Notes: generated by a model from the letters alone, not told the origin. A DNA stretch of 64,000 bases from Pseudomonas viridiflava (GCA_900596015.1 UVIF01000001.1:62001-126000), one strand, 5' to 3'. Counted from the first letter of the stretch, positions 44,593 through 53,211 are shown. Numbers and translations are program-made.

Positions 44593-45213
44593 TCATTTCA
44601 ACCAATCCAGCGTCATGATCAGGCGGCGCTCGCCAGCCCGTGCCTGCGGCGAGCGATGAATGATTCCGCGCCCTTCGTTGCTCATCCATCGCTCACCCTT
44701 GAACAAGGCCACGTCAGCCGCCAGCAGCTTGTGCGGTGCATCTACCGGTTCGGACCCGGCCTGCCCCAGCCCCGCCCTGGGCATCGCACCCTCTTCGAGC
44801 CATTCGCTGCCCCGGCCAGCGTACGTCGTGATCAAGCGCACGGAGACCCGATCGACGTGATAACGCGGACACATCGCCTTGTCCAGAATGCGCAGACGCA
44901 GGCCGATACGCTCGGCGCCCAACAGGCAACCGTAGGCCTGGATCAACCAGGCAACATCCTCGACGAACTCGGCGTAACCCTCACACTGAGCGAAAGCGGC
45001 AGCCAGCCCGACCAGATCCGGGGGCTCTTCCCCCTGTAACTCAATCACTCGCGACTCCGATAGTGGATCGTCACGGCACAACAACGCATCAGTGAAACTC
45101 GCGATCGCGGGCGAAAATTGCCGCGTCCAGATGGCCAGGTTTATGTCGTCGCGCAGGATCTCCGCCAGCACGGCGGGCTCGGGCGACTGAATGTAATGGG
45201 GGGTGGCGGGCAT
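44593..45213 (-). CDS. DUF1826 protein, putative Fe(II)/2-oxoglutarate oxygenase fold, zinc-starvation linked
   Basis: A 206-residue DUF1826-family protein: LAEILRDDINLAIWTRQFSP near the N-terminus, then RYHVDRVSVRLITTYAGRGS, ADVALFKGERW and IIHRSPQARAGERRLIMTLD. The HxD...H...R pattern (His and Asp in YHVDRV, His in IIHRSP, Arg beyond) resembles iron/2-oxoglutarate oxygenases. DUF1826 genes are known in pseudomonads as Zur-regulated neighbours of COG0523 zinc chaperones. ATGs at 45213 and 45222 are both possible; the longest frame (45255) is rejected because it would start inside the Zur-like box at 45246-45263. Confidence 0.82.
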   Translation of the reverse strand: MPATPHYIQSPEPAVLAEILRDDINLAIWTRQFSPAIASFTDALLCRDDPLSESRVIELQGEEPPDLVGLAAAFAQCEGYAEFVEDVAWLIQAYGCLLGAERIGLRLRILDKAMCPRYHVDRVSVRLITTYAGRGSEWLEEGAMPRAGLGQAGSEPVDAPHKLLAADVALFKGERWMSNEGRGIIHRSPQARAGERRLIMTLDWLK

Positions 45214-45245
45214 GGCATACATCGCATCAGTGGAGGATATGAATA

Positions 45246-45263
45246 GATATAACATAACATATC
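45246..45263. promoter_or_regulatory. Zur-box-like site upstream of the DUF1826 gene
   Basis: GATATAACATAACATATC has GATAT/ATATC arms. On the minus strand its core GTTATGTTATATC fits the Zur consensus at 11 of 13 positions. It lies 24-33 bp upstream of the candidate DUF1826 starts, in the promoter of that gene. Weaker than the box at 43709 but supported by it. Confidence 0.6.
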
Positions 45264-45342
45264 AATAACCACGCCCATGATCGAACGAGATGTGACAGTC
45301 GCGCCGTTGTCACAGCTTTATCACCCAAAGGAGGATGAGCCA

Positions 45343-46230
45343 GTGAAACAGATTCAAGCAGGTGTGCTCGACGTGGCGTACCGGGACCTTGGCCCAGCCA
45401 ATGGGCTCACGGTCGTGCTATTGCATGGCTTCCCCTACGACATCCGCGCCTACGACGCGGTGGCCGAACGGATCACCGCTGCCGGTTGCCGATGCATCGT
45501 TCCCTACCTGCGCGGATACGGGGGCACGCATTTCGTCGACGCAAACACGCCTCGCTCGGGTGAGCAAGCAGCCTTGGGGTCGGACCTGCTGGCATTATTG
45601 GATGCTTTGAAAATTCCCCAGGCCGTACTTGCCGGCTACGACTGGGGTGGCCGCGCAGCGTGCGTGGTGTCCGCCCTGTGGCCCGAGCGCGTCGTGGGAC
45701 TGGTCAGTTGCGAGCCGGGCTACAACATCCAGGACATTGCCCATGCGACCCGCCCCGCCGCCCCGCAAGCCGAACAGCGCTTGTGGTATCAATACTACCT
45801 GCACGGCGCCCGTGGCTACGCAGGCCTTGAAGCCGACCGGGATGCCTTCTGCAAGCTGCTGTGGCAACTATGGTCGCCGACCTGGGCATTCACCGATGAG
45901 GTGTTTTTAGCCTCGGCGCAGTCGTTCCACACTCCCGACTTCGTCGACGTGGTCACGCACTCCTATCGCCATCGCTTCGGACTGGTCGACGGCGATGCGC
46001 AGTACGCGGCCATCGAACAGAGGCTGGCGAAGCAACCCGTCATTGCCGTGCCAACGGTCATCCTGGCCGGTGCTTGCGACGGTGTCACCCCGGTTCAGGA
46101 TGAGCAGCAGGCGCTACGCCGATTCAGCGCCCCTGTTCGTCGATCAATCCTCGAAGGCGTGGGCCACAACGTCCCGCAGGAGGCACCGGAGGCATTCGCC
46201 CAGGCGGTGCTGAGCCTGTTAGGGCCGTGA
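45343..46230 (+). CDS. Alpha/beta hydrolase, epoxide-hydrolase-like
   Basis: A 295-residue alpha/beta hydrolase. The oxyanion motif HGFPYDIRAYD follows strand 3. The nucleophile elbow is GYDWGG, with Asp rather than Ser as in epoxide hydrolases and haloalkane dehalogenases. The acid is probably Asp in LAGACDGVTP, and the base His in EGVGHNVPQEAPE. The GTG at 45343 follows a strong AGGAGG box and matches the family N-terminus; the ATG at 45277 lies further up without such a box. It is divergent from the DUF1826 gene. Substrate unknown. Confidence 0.88.
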   Translation: MKQIQAGVLDVAYRDLGPANGLTVVLLHGFPYDIRAYDAVAERITAAGCRCIVPYLRGYGGTHFVDANTPRSGEQAALGSDLLALLDALKIPQAVLAGYDWGGRAACVVSALWPERVVGLVSCEPGYNIQDIAHATRPAAPQAEQRLWYQYYLHGARGYAGLEADRDAFCKLLWQLWSPTWAFTDEVFLASAQSFHTPDFVDVVTHSYRHRFGLVDGDAQYAAIEQRLAKQPVIAVPTVILAGACDGVTPVQDEQQALRRFSAPVRRSILEGVGHNVPQEAPEAFAQAVLSLLGP

Positions 46231-46271
46231 GGCCCCTACCATGGTGTGGCCCATCGATTGGTGTCGGGTGT

Positions 46272-47162
46272 CTATTCACTCAAGAGCGTGCGCAGCAGCT
46301 CGATCATAGGCTCGACCGCCGGGCTGCTTCGATTGGGTGCCTGCACCAGATGCAATTGCCTTGACGCCACGGAATCATCCAGATCGCGAACGACTATATC
46401 CGCCCTGCAGGTGGTGGTGGACAGTTTCGGTGCAAGCGCCACGCCCAACCCTGCAGCGACCATTGCCTGGGTTTCCTGATAGTCGTTGGCCAACAGGGCG
46501 ATGCGTGGCGTGAACTTGCACTGGGCAGCGGTGCGGTGCAGCAGCTCGGTGATTTCATGACCATCGGACCGGCACACCCAAGCCTCCTTGGCGAGCTGAG
46601 CCAGGTTCAGAGGTCCTGCCTCCTGCGCCATTGCGTGCCCTGCTGGCAGCAATACCACCGTAGGGTCCGTGCGTAGCTGCAAGGTCGACCCAGGTTCGTT
46701 CAGCCACGGGTATGTCCAGGTAATGGCCAGATCGAGCTCACCCGAGCCGATGAGTTGACGCAGCGCCACCAGACGAGTGCTGCGCACATCCAGGGTGATG
46801 GTCGGATGCCGCGCCCTGAACTGCATGACAATTCGCGGCAACAATGAAGACCCCAGCGTCGGAAAAACCCCCAGCGACAGGTGGCCGGCGCGGCCTTCGG
46901 CAACACTGCGCAGTTCCGTCTCGAGCTGCGCCATCTGTGCCTCGATCAGGTTGACCCGGCGCATGACCCGCTCCCCGGCATCGGTAAGCGCCATGCCATG
47001 GGGTCGACGCTCGAACAGTGGCAGCCCGATGACGCTTTCCACACGCTGTACCGTTTGAGAAACCGCGGAGGGGGTCAGGTGCAAGCTGCGTGCGGCAGCG
47101 GTCATCGAGCCGACTCTGCCGACTTGTGCCACCACTCTGAGTTTTTCGATATCGAGCTTCAT
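46272..47162 (-). CDS. LysR-family regulator of the adjacent CitMHS operon
   Basis: A 296-residue LysR protein with the HTH GSMTAAARSLHLTPSAVSQT followed by VQRVESVIGLPLFERRPHGM, and an effector domain beginning GHLSLGVFPTLGSSLLPRIV. It is divergent from the CitMHS permease gene, with a 259-bp spacer that contains two palindromes (47216-47229 and 47238-47255). By position it controls the CitMHS and MmgE/PrpD genes, sensing their carboxylate substrate or a product. Confidence 0.92.
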   Translation of the reverse strand: MKLDIEKLRVVAQVGRVGSMTAAARSLHLTPSAVSQTVQRVESVIGLPLFERRPHGMALTDAGERVMRRVNLIEAQMAQLETELRSVAEGRAGHLSLGVFPTLGSSLLPRIVMQFRARHPTITLDVRSTRLVALRQLIGSGELDLAITWTYPWLNEPGSTLQLRTDPTVVLLPAGHAMAQEAGPLNLAQLAKEAWVCRSDGHEITELLHRTAAQCKFTPRIALLANDYQETQAMVAAGLGVALAPKLSTTTCRADIVVRDLDDSVASRQLHLVQAPNRSSPAVEPMIELLRTLLSE

Positions 47163-47215
47163 GGAAAGAGCCTATTAGCTATTAAGCCAGACTTCAATCT
47201 GTGTTTAGCATTTGT

Positions 47216-47255
47216 CGTTAGGCTTAACGACCTGGCGTTGATATCTTTTTATCAA
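47216..47255. promoter_or_regulatory. Two palindromes in the LysR/CitMHS spacer
   Basis: CGTTA-GGCT-TAACG (47216-47229) and TTGATA-TCTTTT-TATCAA (47238-47255) are both perfect inverted repeats, 8 bp apart. Adjacent recognition and activation sites are the usual LysR promoter layout, so these are candidate LysR binding sites for regulator and permease promoters. The remaining spacer to 47421 shows no gene. Confidence 0.55.
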
Positions 47256-47421
47256 GCGCTGCAATTCTCGTCAGCAGCACTACCCAGACACAATAAAAAC
47301 AAAAGGCACCGCTCATGAACCCACGACACAACCTGGTCTCGCAGACAGATCACTGCCTGCCCCATCCGCCCGTCCCCTTTATTGTTCCTGTCCCATTCGA
47401 CGCCTGCTGAGGAGCACCAAC

Positions 47422-48720
47422 ATGTTGGCTCTCCTCGGTTTTGCCACCTTGGGTGTGTTCATGCTATGCGTCATCCGCAAATGGATGACGGCCTTCGTCG
47501 CGATCATAGTCGTGCCAGCATTTTTCCTGCTGTTTACCGGCCAGGGCGCACAGCTGGGCGAAATGATCGCCGCCGGCATCAAGACGGTAGCACCCACTGC
47601 CGTGTTGCTGTTGTTCGCCGTGCTGTATTTCGGCTTGATGATGGATGCGCGCTTGTTCGATCCGCTATCGCGACTGATCATCCGCATATCCAAAGGCGAC
47701 CCAGTCAATATCTGCGTGGGCACCGCCGTCCTCGCCTGTCTGGTCGCCCTGGATGGCGACGGAACCACCAGCTACATGATCATCTGCTCGGCTTTCCTGC
47801 CGCTCTACAAAAGGCTGCACATCAACCCGTTGATCATCGCGACCATCGCCACCATGGCGCTGGGTACCGTGTCCGGGACGACCCCTTGGGGGGGTGCTGC
47901 AACACGGGCCGTCAGTATCCTGCACCTGGACGCCAGCGAGTATTTCGCGGCAATGCTCGGCCCGATGATCCTGTCCTGCGCCTTCGTCTGCCTCATTGCC
48001 TACGTGCTGGGGCGCAAAGCGCGCAAGGCAATCGATCCGCAGCACAGTGCGCAGGTTTCAGCGCAGATCATCGCCGAGAGCTGCCAGGTCGAGCACGCCG
48101 CCAACTGGCGGACGGCATTGAACGCTGCACTGACCGTCCTGCTGCTGGTGTGCCTGGTCTTGGGTGTAGCCAACCTCATGGTGTTGTTCATCGCCGGTTT
48201 CGTCATCGCACTGTTCGTCAATGTGCCACGTGCTGCCGACCAAGGCGCTGTCATTCAGCGGCATGCAGCAAGTGCCGTGCCTGTGGTGATGCTGGTATTA
48301 GGCGCAGGGGTCTTCACGGGGATTTTGACTCAAACCGGCATGACCACGGCGATGGCCGAAGCCTTCGTGGGCAGTCTGCCCAGCCACCTCGGCTCCTTGA
48401 TCCCACTGGCCACCGCGCTGATCGGCATCCCCCTGAGCTTCTTCATGGCCAACGACGCGTACTTCTTTGGCATCGTGCCGGTACTGGCGGAAATGGCCGC
48501 GCGCTACGACATCCCCGCCATGGAGATCGCTCGTGCCGCCGTCATCGGCCAGATGGCCCATTCGATAGGCCCGGCCTCGGCGCCCTTGTGGGCCTTGCTC
48601 GGCATCATCAAGGCAGACCTGGGCGACTTCCAGAAATTTGCCTGGAAATGGGTGCTGCTGGCATCGCTGGCCTACATGACTTTTGCCGTCCTGACCGGGG
48701 CAATCTCCGTCTCCAGGTAG
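47422..48720 (+). CDS. CitMHS-family citrate/metal:proton symporter
   Basis: A 432-residue inner-membrane permease of the CitMHS family, which imports citrate as a complex with a divalent cation. Hallmarks are VLYFGLMMDARLFDPLSR, VALDGDGTTSYMIICSAFLP, ALGTVSGTTPWGGAATRAVS and, in the second half, LGAGVFTGILTQTGMTTAMA and FFMANDAYFFGIVPVLAEMA. A GAGGAG box precedes the ATG. It is followed after 101 bp by an MmgE/PrpD gene, so the imported acid may be citrate, a citrate analogue or cis-aconitate. Confidence 0.92.
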   Translation: MLALLGFATLGVFMLCVIRKWMTAFVAIIVVPAFFLLFTGQGAQLGEMIAAGIKTVAPTAVLLLFAVLYFGLMMDARLFDPLSRLIIRISKGDPVNICVGTAVLACLVALDGDGTTSYMIICSAFLPLYKRLHINPLIIATIATMALGTVSGTTPWGGAATRAVSILHLDASEYFAAMLGPMILSCAFVCLIAYVLGRKARKAIDPQHSAQVSAQIIAESCQVEHAANWRTALNAALTVLLLVCLVLGVANLMVLFIAGFVIALFVNVPRAADQGAVIQRHAASAVPVVMLVLGAGVFTGILTQTGMTTAMAEAFVGSLPSHLGSLIPLATALIGIPLSFFMANDAYFFGIVPVLAEMAARYDIPAMEIARAAVIGQMAHSIGPASAPLWALLGIIKADLGDFQKFAWKWVLLASLAYMTFAVLTGAISVSR

Positions 48721-48821
48721 ATCCCGCTCTGCATGGCGAATTTGACTCCATCCCGGCAATGCGGCCTTGAACGAGGTACCGACACGCCTGGTCGATACCT
48801 CCCTTCACGATTGGACTCACA

Positions 48822-50186
48822 ATGAAACTGACCTCTGCCATCGCAGCACGCACCTGCAGTCTGACCTTCGAGCACTTATCCCCACAGGCCTTATGGAATG
48901 CCAAGCTCGCCATCCTCGACACCGTGGGCTGTGCCTTGGCAGGCGCACGTGAACCCGTGGTGCACACGCTGCTGCAGACCGGGGGACTGAACACCCTCGG
49001 CGCAGTACCGGTACTGGGCAGACACGAACGACTGGACCCGCTGTGCGCGGCCCTGGTCAACGGTGCTGCGGCCCATGCGCTGGATTTCGACGACGTGAAC
49101 ATCGCCATGGGCGGGCACCCTACCGCGCCGATCCTGCCGGCCTTGTTGGCCTTGGCTGCAGAAGGGGGACACACCGGCCGCCAGCTGTTGCTGGCTTACG
49201 TGGCCGGCTTCGAAACGCAGGCACGCCTGGCACAGAGCGTCAATTTTCATCACTACGACAAGGGCTGGCACCCAACTGCCACCTTAGGCGTGTTCGGCGC
49301 AGCTGCGGCCAGTGCTCGGTTGCTTGGCCTCGATGAACAGCAGACCTCGATGGCCTTGGCGCTGTGTGTGTCGTTGGCCTCGGGTGTCAAGGCCAACTTC
49401 GGCACCATGGCCAAGCCCTACCACGTCGGCCATGCCGCCAGGAACGGCCTGATGGCAGCGCTTCTGACCCGCAACGGTTTCACCGCAAGCCTGGATGCCT
49501 TCGAACATCGGCAAGGTTTCTTCGAAGTGTTCAACGGCCCCGGAAACTATACGCCGGCACTGGCATTGCAGAATTGGGCTGCTCCCCTGGACATCGTGGA
49601 GCCAGGTATCGGCATCAAGCTCTACCCCTGCTGCGACAGCACACACACCAGCCTCGATGCCTTGTTCACGCTGCGCCGTGACCACCCTTTCGAGGTTCGC
49701 GACGTTGCAGGCATCGAGGTCTACCTGCATCCACTGCGCTTGACCCATGTCGACCGCCCGCTGCTGCGGACCAGCCTGGATGCCAAATTCAGCGTGCAAT
49801 ATTGCCTGGCCCGCGCCCTGATCGACGGCCGCATCGTACTCGACAGCTTCAGCGAAAACGCCTTCAACGACGCCGAAGCGCTGGCGCTCATGCAACGCAT
49901 ACATGCCCTGCCTCACCCCACCCCGTCTCTGGCCAGACGGGGCAACTACCTGACCGACTTGCACATTCGATTGCACGACGGGACGCGGCTGACCGTGCGA
50001 GCGCACAGTCCGGCCGGCAGGACCGCCGACCAGCCAGCCCCCCTGGAGAGCATCATGACCAAGTTCAACCACAACGCGGCTAAGGCCTTGGATACGCAAG
50101 CCGTTGCAACCTTGAGCGATACCCTCATGCGCATGGAGCAATTGCCCCGCGCCGAGGTGATCGGCGATCTTTGCGCGACGCGTTGA
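48822..50186 (+). CDS. MmgE/PrpD-family protein
   Basis: A 454-residue MmgE/PrpD protein. The family includes 2-methylcitrate dehydratase and cis-aconitate decarboxylase. Seen here: LAILDTVGCALAGAREPVVH, NGAAAHALDFDDVNIAMGGH, PTAPILPALLALAAEGG, FHHYDKGWHPTATLGVFGAA and GIKLYPCCDSTHTS. The HALDFDD and KGWHPT motifs are the conserved active-site segments. No other prp gene (prpB, prpC, acnD) is nearby, so it is not the methylcitrate operon. With CitMHS it probably handles a tricarboxylate; dehydratase and decarboxylase are both possible. Confidence 0.88.
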   Translation: MKLTSAIAARTCSLTFEHLSPQALWNAKLAILDTVGCALAGAREPVVHTLLQTGGLNTLGAVPVLGRHERLDPLCAALVNGAAAHALDFDDVNIAMGGHPTAPILPALLALAAEGGHTGRQLLLAYVAGFETQARLAQSVNFHHYDKGWHPTATLGVFGAAAASARLLGLDEQQTSMALALCVSLASGVKANFGTMAKPYHVGHAARNGLMAALLTRNGFTASLDAFEHRQGFFEVFNGPGNYTPALALQNWAAPLDIVEPGIGIKLYPCCDSTHTSLDALFTLRRDHPFEVRDVAGIEVYLHPLRLTHVDRPLLRTSLDAKFSVQYCLARALIDGRIVLDSFSENAFNDAEALALMQRIHALPHPTPSLARRGNYLTDLHIRLHDGTRLTVRAHSPAGRTADQPAPLESIMTKFNHNAAKALDTQAVATLSDTLMRMEQLPRAEVIGDLCATR

Positions 50187-50219
50187 ACGTCGGGTAAACG
50201 CCAAGTGCGTCCTGGGGCA

Positions 50220-50240
50220 GGCACTGTAGGACACAGTGCC
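50220..50240. terminator. Inverted repeat in the convergent gap after MmgE/PrpD
   Basis: GGCACTGT-AGGAC-ACAGTGCC is a perfect 8-bp stem with a 5-nt loop, placed between convergent genes. There is no T-tract on either side, so if it terminates transcription it does so weakly or only as a 3'-end stabiliser. Confidence 0.4.
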
Positions 50241-50316
50241 GAATAGATGCACTCGACCATGTGCACACGAGCGGCATCCACTTGGACACCGCTGCTGCAT
50301 TCCCTGTATTGACCGC

Positions 50317-51114
50317 TCAACCAATGCGAAAGAAAATCTTGCCCAGCATCAGCAGGCTTACGCAAACACAGAGCACAGAGAACATCTGCTGCAAGAGCCG
50401 TGCAGGTAGGGTCGGCGCCACAAGGCGGCCGCCAATCATGCCGACCAGTGCCGATACGGTGAACACGGCGCCTGCCGAAGAAAACGTCATACCCTGGCTG
50501 AACAGATGGCCCAAGGTACCCAGCGAGACCAGTGCAACCACCATCAATGACGTGGCCACGACGCCATGCATGCGCACGTCGCTGAACGTTCGAAAGGCGG
50601 GAACGATGAAAAACCCTCCCCCGACTCCCAGCAAGCCGGTCAGGAACCCCGAAGTCGCGCCAATCGATGCCAGCGTCGCCAGGCATCGGGCATTCCAGTC
50701 GAGTCGGCCCGTGGCAGGATCGAGCATACAGTTGCGCTGCAGTGCGCCTCGGGCCTCGTCGTCGCGTCTTGCCTGCGAGTACATTCGACACGCCACAATC
50801 AGCATGACCACGGCGAACACTGCCATCAATGCTGTACCCGGCACGCGTGCGGCCACGTAAATGCCCACAGGGGCCACCACCCATCCGGCGGCTGCCATCG
50901 TTGCTGCTGCCTTGTAGCGCACCAGGCCATGGCGTAGCCCCTGCATCGCGCCGATCAAGGCAGCACTGCCAACCGCGAGCAACGCGATGGGCGTGGCTTG
51001 GGTAATCGACCAACCCAGTCCGAGGGTCAGGGCCGGAATCGCCAGAATGCCACCACCTGCCCCGGTGAGCCCCAGCACCAGGCCCACGCAGGCTCCCAAC
51101 AGGAAGGTCAGCAT
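50317..51114 (-). CDS. TauE/SafE-family sulfite/sulfur-anion exporter
   Basis: A 265-residue membrane protein with two TauE/SafE repeats: FLLGACVGLVLGLTGAGGGI followed by LAIPALTLGLG, and SGFLTGLLGVGGGFFIVPAF. About eight transmembrane helices. In this context, 4 bp after the sulfide:quinone oxidoreductase fusion gene, it probably exports sulfite or thiosulfate produced by sulfide and persulfide oxidation. The ATG at 51114 was chosen; the longer frame is out-of-frame sequence of the upstream gene. Confidence 0.92.
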   Translation of the reverse strand: MLTFLLGACVGLVLGLTGAGGGILAIPALTLGLGWSITQATPIALLAVGSAALIGAMQGLRHGLVRYKAAATMAAAGWVVAPVGIYVAARVPGTALMAVFAVVMLIVACRMYSQARRDDEARGALQRNCMLDPATGRLDWNARCLATLASIGATSGFLTGLLGVGGGFFIVPAFRTFSDVRMHGVVATSLMVVALVSLGTLGHLFSQGMTFSSAGAVFTVSALVGMIGGRLVAPTLPARLLQQMFSVLCVCVSLLMLGKIFFRIG

Positions 51115-51118
51115 CAGG

Positions 51119-52684
51119 TCACTTCGAAGAGCAGGCGGTGAGCCACTCACGCCCCTTGAGCATGCCATTCCAATAGAACCATGGCAGCAATCGTGCCTTG
51201 AGGAACCACGCCGACCTGCGCGGGATCGTCGGGTCCATCGGGAACGTTGGCAGCAATTTACCGCCATAGCCGAACTCGGCCAATATGACCTTGCCGTTCT
51301 CGACAGTAAGCGGACAGGAGCCGTAACCGTCATAACGGCGAGGCGGTTCCAGGCCTTTGCGCAGTGCGATGAGGTTGTCTGCGACCACCACCGCCTGCTT
51401 GCGCGCAGCCGCTGCAGTTTTGGCGTTGCTGGTGCCGCAGACATCCCCCAGGGCAAATACTTCAGGGTAGCGCGGGTGCTGCAACGTGGCCGGATCGACT
51501 TCCAGCCAGCCGGCCTTGTCGGCGAGCTCGCTGCGGCGAATCACATCCGGAGCTTGCTGCGGTGGCACGACGTGCAGTACATCGAAGCGTTTTTCCACGC
51601 GCGTCACGTTTCCGGCCGTGTCCGTCACATCGAACCATGCGGTCTTGCTCGGGCCATCGACCTTGACCAGATTGGACTGGAAGGCGAGTTTCGCGCCGTA
51701 GGCTTCGACATACTTCATCAGCGGGGCGACGAACGTGGCAACCCCGAACAGCACGGGAGCTGCCAGGTTGAACTCGACCGAAATCGACGACAGCACGCCC
51801 TCCTTGCGCCAGTGATCACAGGACAGGTACATCGCCTTCTGCGGCGCGCCTGCACATTTGATCGGCATTGGAGGCTGGCTGAACAAGACCTTCCCGCTGC
51901 GCAGCGAGCGAACCAGTTCCCAAGTGTAGGGGGCCAGGTCGTGCCGGTAATTCGAGGTCACGCCATTCTTGCCAAGCGTCTCTTCAAGCCCTTCGATGTG
52001 TTCCCAGGCCAGTTGCAGACCCGGGCAGATGATGAGTTGCTGGTACGCCAGCTCGGTTCCGTCGCTGAGCAACACCAGCTTGCGGTCTGGAGCGAAGGCC
52101 GACACCGACGCCTTGATCCAGCATGCGCGCTGGGGAATGACGCTTTGTATTGGACGGGCGGTGGCATCGATGGGGTAAGCGCCCCCGCCCACCAGCGTCC
52201 AGGCGGGCTGATAGTAATGCTCGGTGGCGGGCTCGACGATCGCAACGCGTAAAGACGAATCTCGCTTGAGCAGACCGGCCGCAACGGTGATGCCGGCAGA
52301 GCCTGCGCCCATGACGACTACATCGTACTGCTGTGTCAGGGGGCTGCCTTTGGTTGCCGCCTCGTACAGCTTGGCCGACCGATTGCCGGTACGGCAGTAG
52401 GCAAGCACCGGCTTGGGCAACTGCTCCAGAAGCGCGTTCAGCGCTTGAGCCTGGGCTGCCGTAGCACCAGAGCTCGCTACGGGTAGATATCGGAACTCCA
52501 GCCCCGACGCGACAGCCGCTCGGTGCATGGCCAGGTGGCTGGGTTGCTCAGCCCCACCTTCATCGTCAGGGCGATTGCAGATCAGGCTGGCGAACCCTTG
52601 AGCCTGCACCTCAGGCACATCCTGCGGATCGAGCTGACCTGCCACCGAGAACGATGCATCTATTCGCTTTATCACTTGCTCCAT
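51119..52684 (-). CDS. Fused phosphatase-like (DUF442/TIGR01244) and sulfide:quinone oxidoreductase protein
   Basis: A 521-residue fusion. Residues 1-115 are the DUF442/TIGR01244 beta-lactamase-hydrolase-like phosphatase domain, with the P-loop CRTGNRS starting at Cys97. Residues 118-521 are an FAD-dependent sulfide:quinone oxidoreductase: dinucleotide loop GAGSAG (126-131), redox-cysteine candidates Cys220 (LIICPGLQL), Cys277 (PIKCAGAPQ) and one near 460 (GYGSCPLTV), and FALGDVCGTSNAKTAAAARK at the FAD site. It oxidises sulfide to persulfide with electrons to quinone. Followed by tauE and preceded by a BigR-like gene, it is the core of a sulfide-detoxification operon. Confidence 0.9.
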   Translation of the reverse strand: MEQVIKRIDASFSVAGQLDPQDVPEVQAQGFASLICNRPDDEGGAEQPSHLAMHRAAVASGLEFRYLPVASSGATAAQAQALNALLEQLPKPVLAYCRTGNRSAKLYEAATKGSPLTQQYDVVVMGAGSAGITVAAGLLKRDSSLRVAIVEPATEHYYQPAWTLVGGGAYPIDATARPIQSVIPQRACWIKASVSAFAPDRKLVLLSDGTELAYQQLIICPGLQLAWEHIEGLEETLGKNGVTSNYRHDLAPYTWELVRSLRSGKVLFSQPPMPIKCAGAPQKAMYLSCDHWRKEGVLSSISVEFNLAAPVLFGVATFVAPLMKYVEAYGAKLAFQSNLVKVDGPSKTAWFDVTDTAGNVTRVEKRFDVLHVVPPQQAPDVIRRSELADKAGWLEVDPATLQHPRYPEVFALGDVCGTSNAKTAAAARKQAVVVADNLIALRKGLEPPRRYDGYGSCPLTVENGKVILAEFGYGGKLLPTFPMDPTIPRRSAWFLKARLLPWFYWNGMLKGREWLTACSSK

Positions 52685-52789
52685 TACAAACCCCGGGCTT
52701 AGCCACCGTGTGAGAGTTCCAACACCGCGCCCCGGCCGAGCCACGCAAGGTGCGATAGCACAGCGACGAGCAGCGGGTCGTGCAGAGGC

Positions 52790-53119
52790 TTACTTCTTCA
52801 GCGCTTGGCCACAGTAAAGTCCCGACAAGGTCTGCATCAGCGAGACCACCTCGAAGCTGGCCAACGAGTAGTAGATGTACTTGCCCATTCTGCGGGTGTT
52901 GACCATTCCTTCGTCGCGCAGCACACCCAACTGCTGCGACAACGTCGGCTGCCTGATCCCGGACAATGCCTCCAATTCCCCTACGTTTCGCTCGCCCTGA
53001 GTCAATTGGCACAGCAGCAACAGACGGTCTTCGTTCGCCAAAGCCTTCAGCAAGGCACACGCCTTGGACGCAGAATCGCGCAACAGACCGATTTCTTCGG
53101 TGGACAATTGAGCAGTCAT
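52790..53119 (-). CDS. BigR/SqrR-type persulfide-sensing ArsR repressor
   Basis: A 109-residue ArsR protein: KALANEDRLLLLCQLTQGER, NVGELEALSGIRQPTLSQQL and RRMGKYIYYSLASFEVVSLM. Cys37 and Cys103 are 66 residues apart, matching the spacing of the sensing cysteines of SqrR (41/107) and BigR (42/108), which form a tetrasulfide link with reactive sulfur and release DNA. Cys21 is additional. Divergent from the persulfide dioxygenase and upstream of the SQR fusion on its own strand, it is placed to repress both transcripts. ATG at 53119 matches family length. Confidence 0.93.
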   Translation of the reverse strand: MTAQLSTEEIGLLRDSASKACALLKALANEDRLLLLCQLTQGERNVGELEALSGIRQPTLSQQLGVLRDEGMVNTRRMGKYIYYSLASFEVVSLMQTLSGLYCGQALKK

Positions 53120-53155
53120 GGAAAGCCCCGATGGTTGATCGGTCGACAGTCTACG

Positions 53156-53177
53156 ATTGAATAGTATATGTTTCAAT
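53156..53177. promoter_or_regulatory. BigR-type operator candidate
   Basis: ATTGAA-N10-TTCAAT is a perfect inverted repeat with an AT-rich centre (TAGTATATGT), lying in the 92-bp spacer between the BigR-like gene and the persulfide dioxygenase gene. AT-rich palindromes of this kind are the known targets of BigR and SqrR. Confidence 0.7.
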
Positions 53178-53211
53178 ATAGTGTAACGACGTGAATCGAA
53201 GAGGTTGCCCG

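Noticed and set aside
45239..45268. Short plus-strand frame after TGGAGGATATG next to the Zur-like site
   Set aside because: It encodes only nine residues, overlaps the operator, and the downstream hydrolase has its own AGGAGG box and start.
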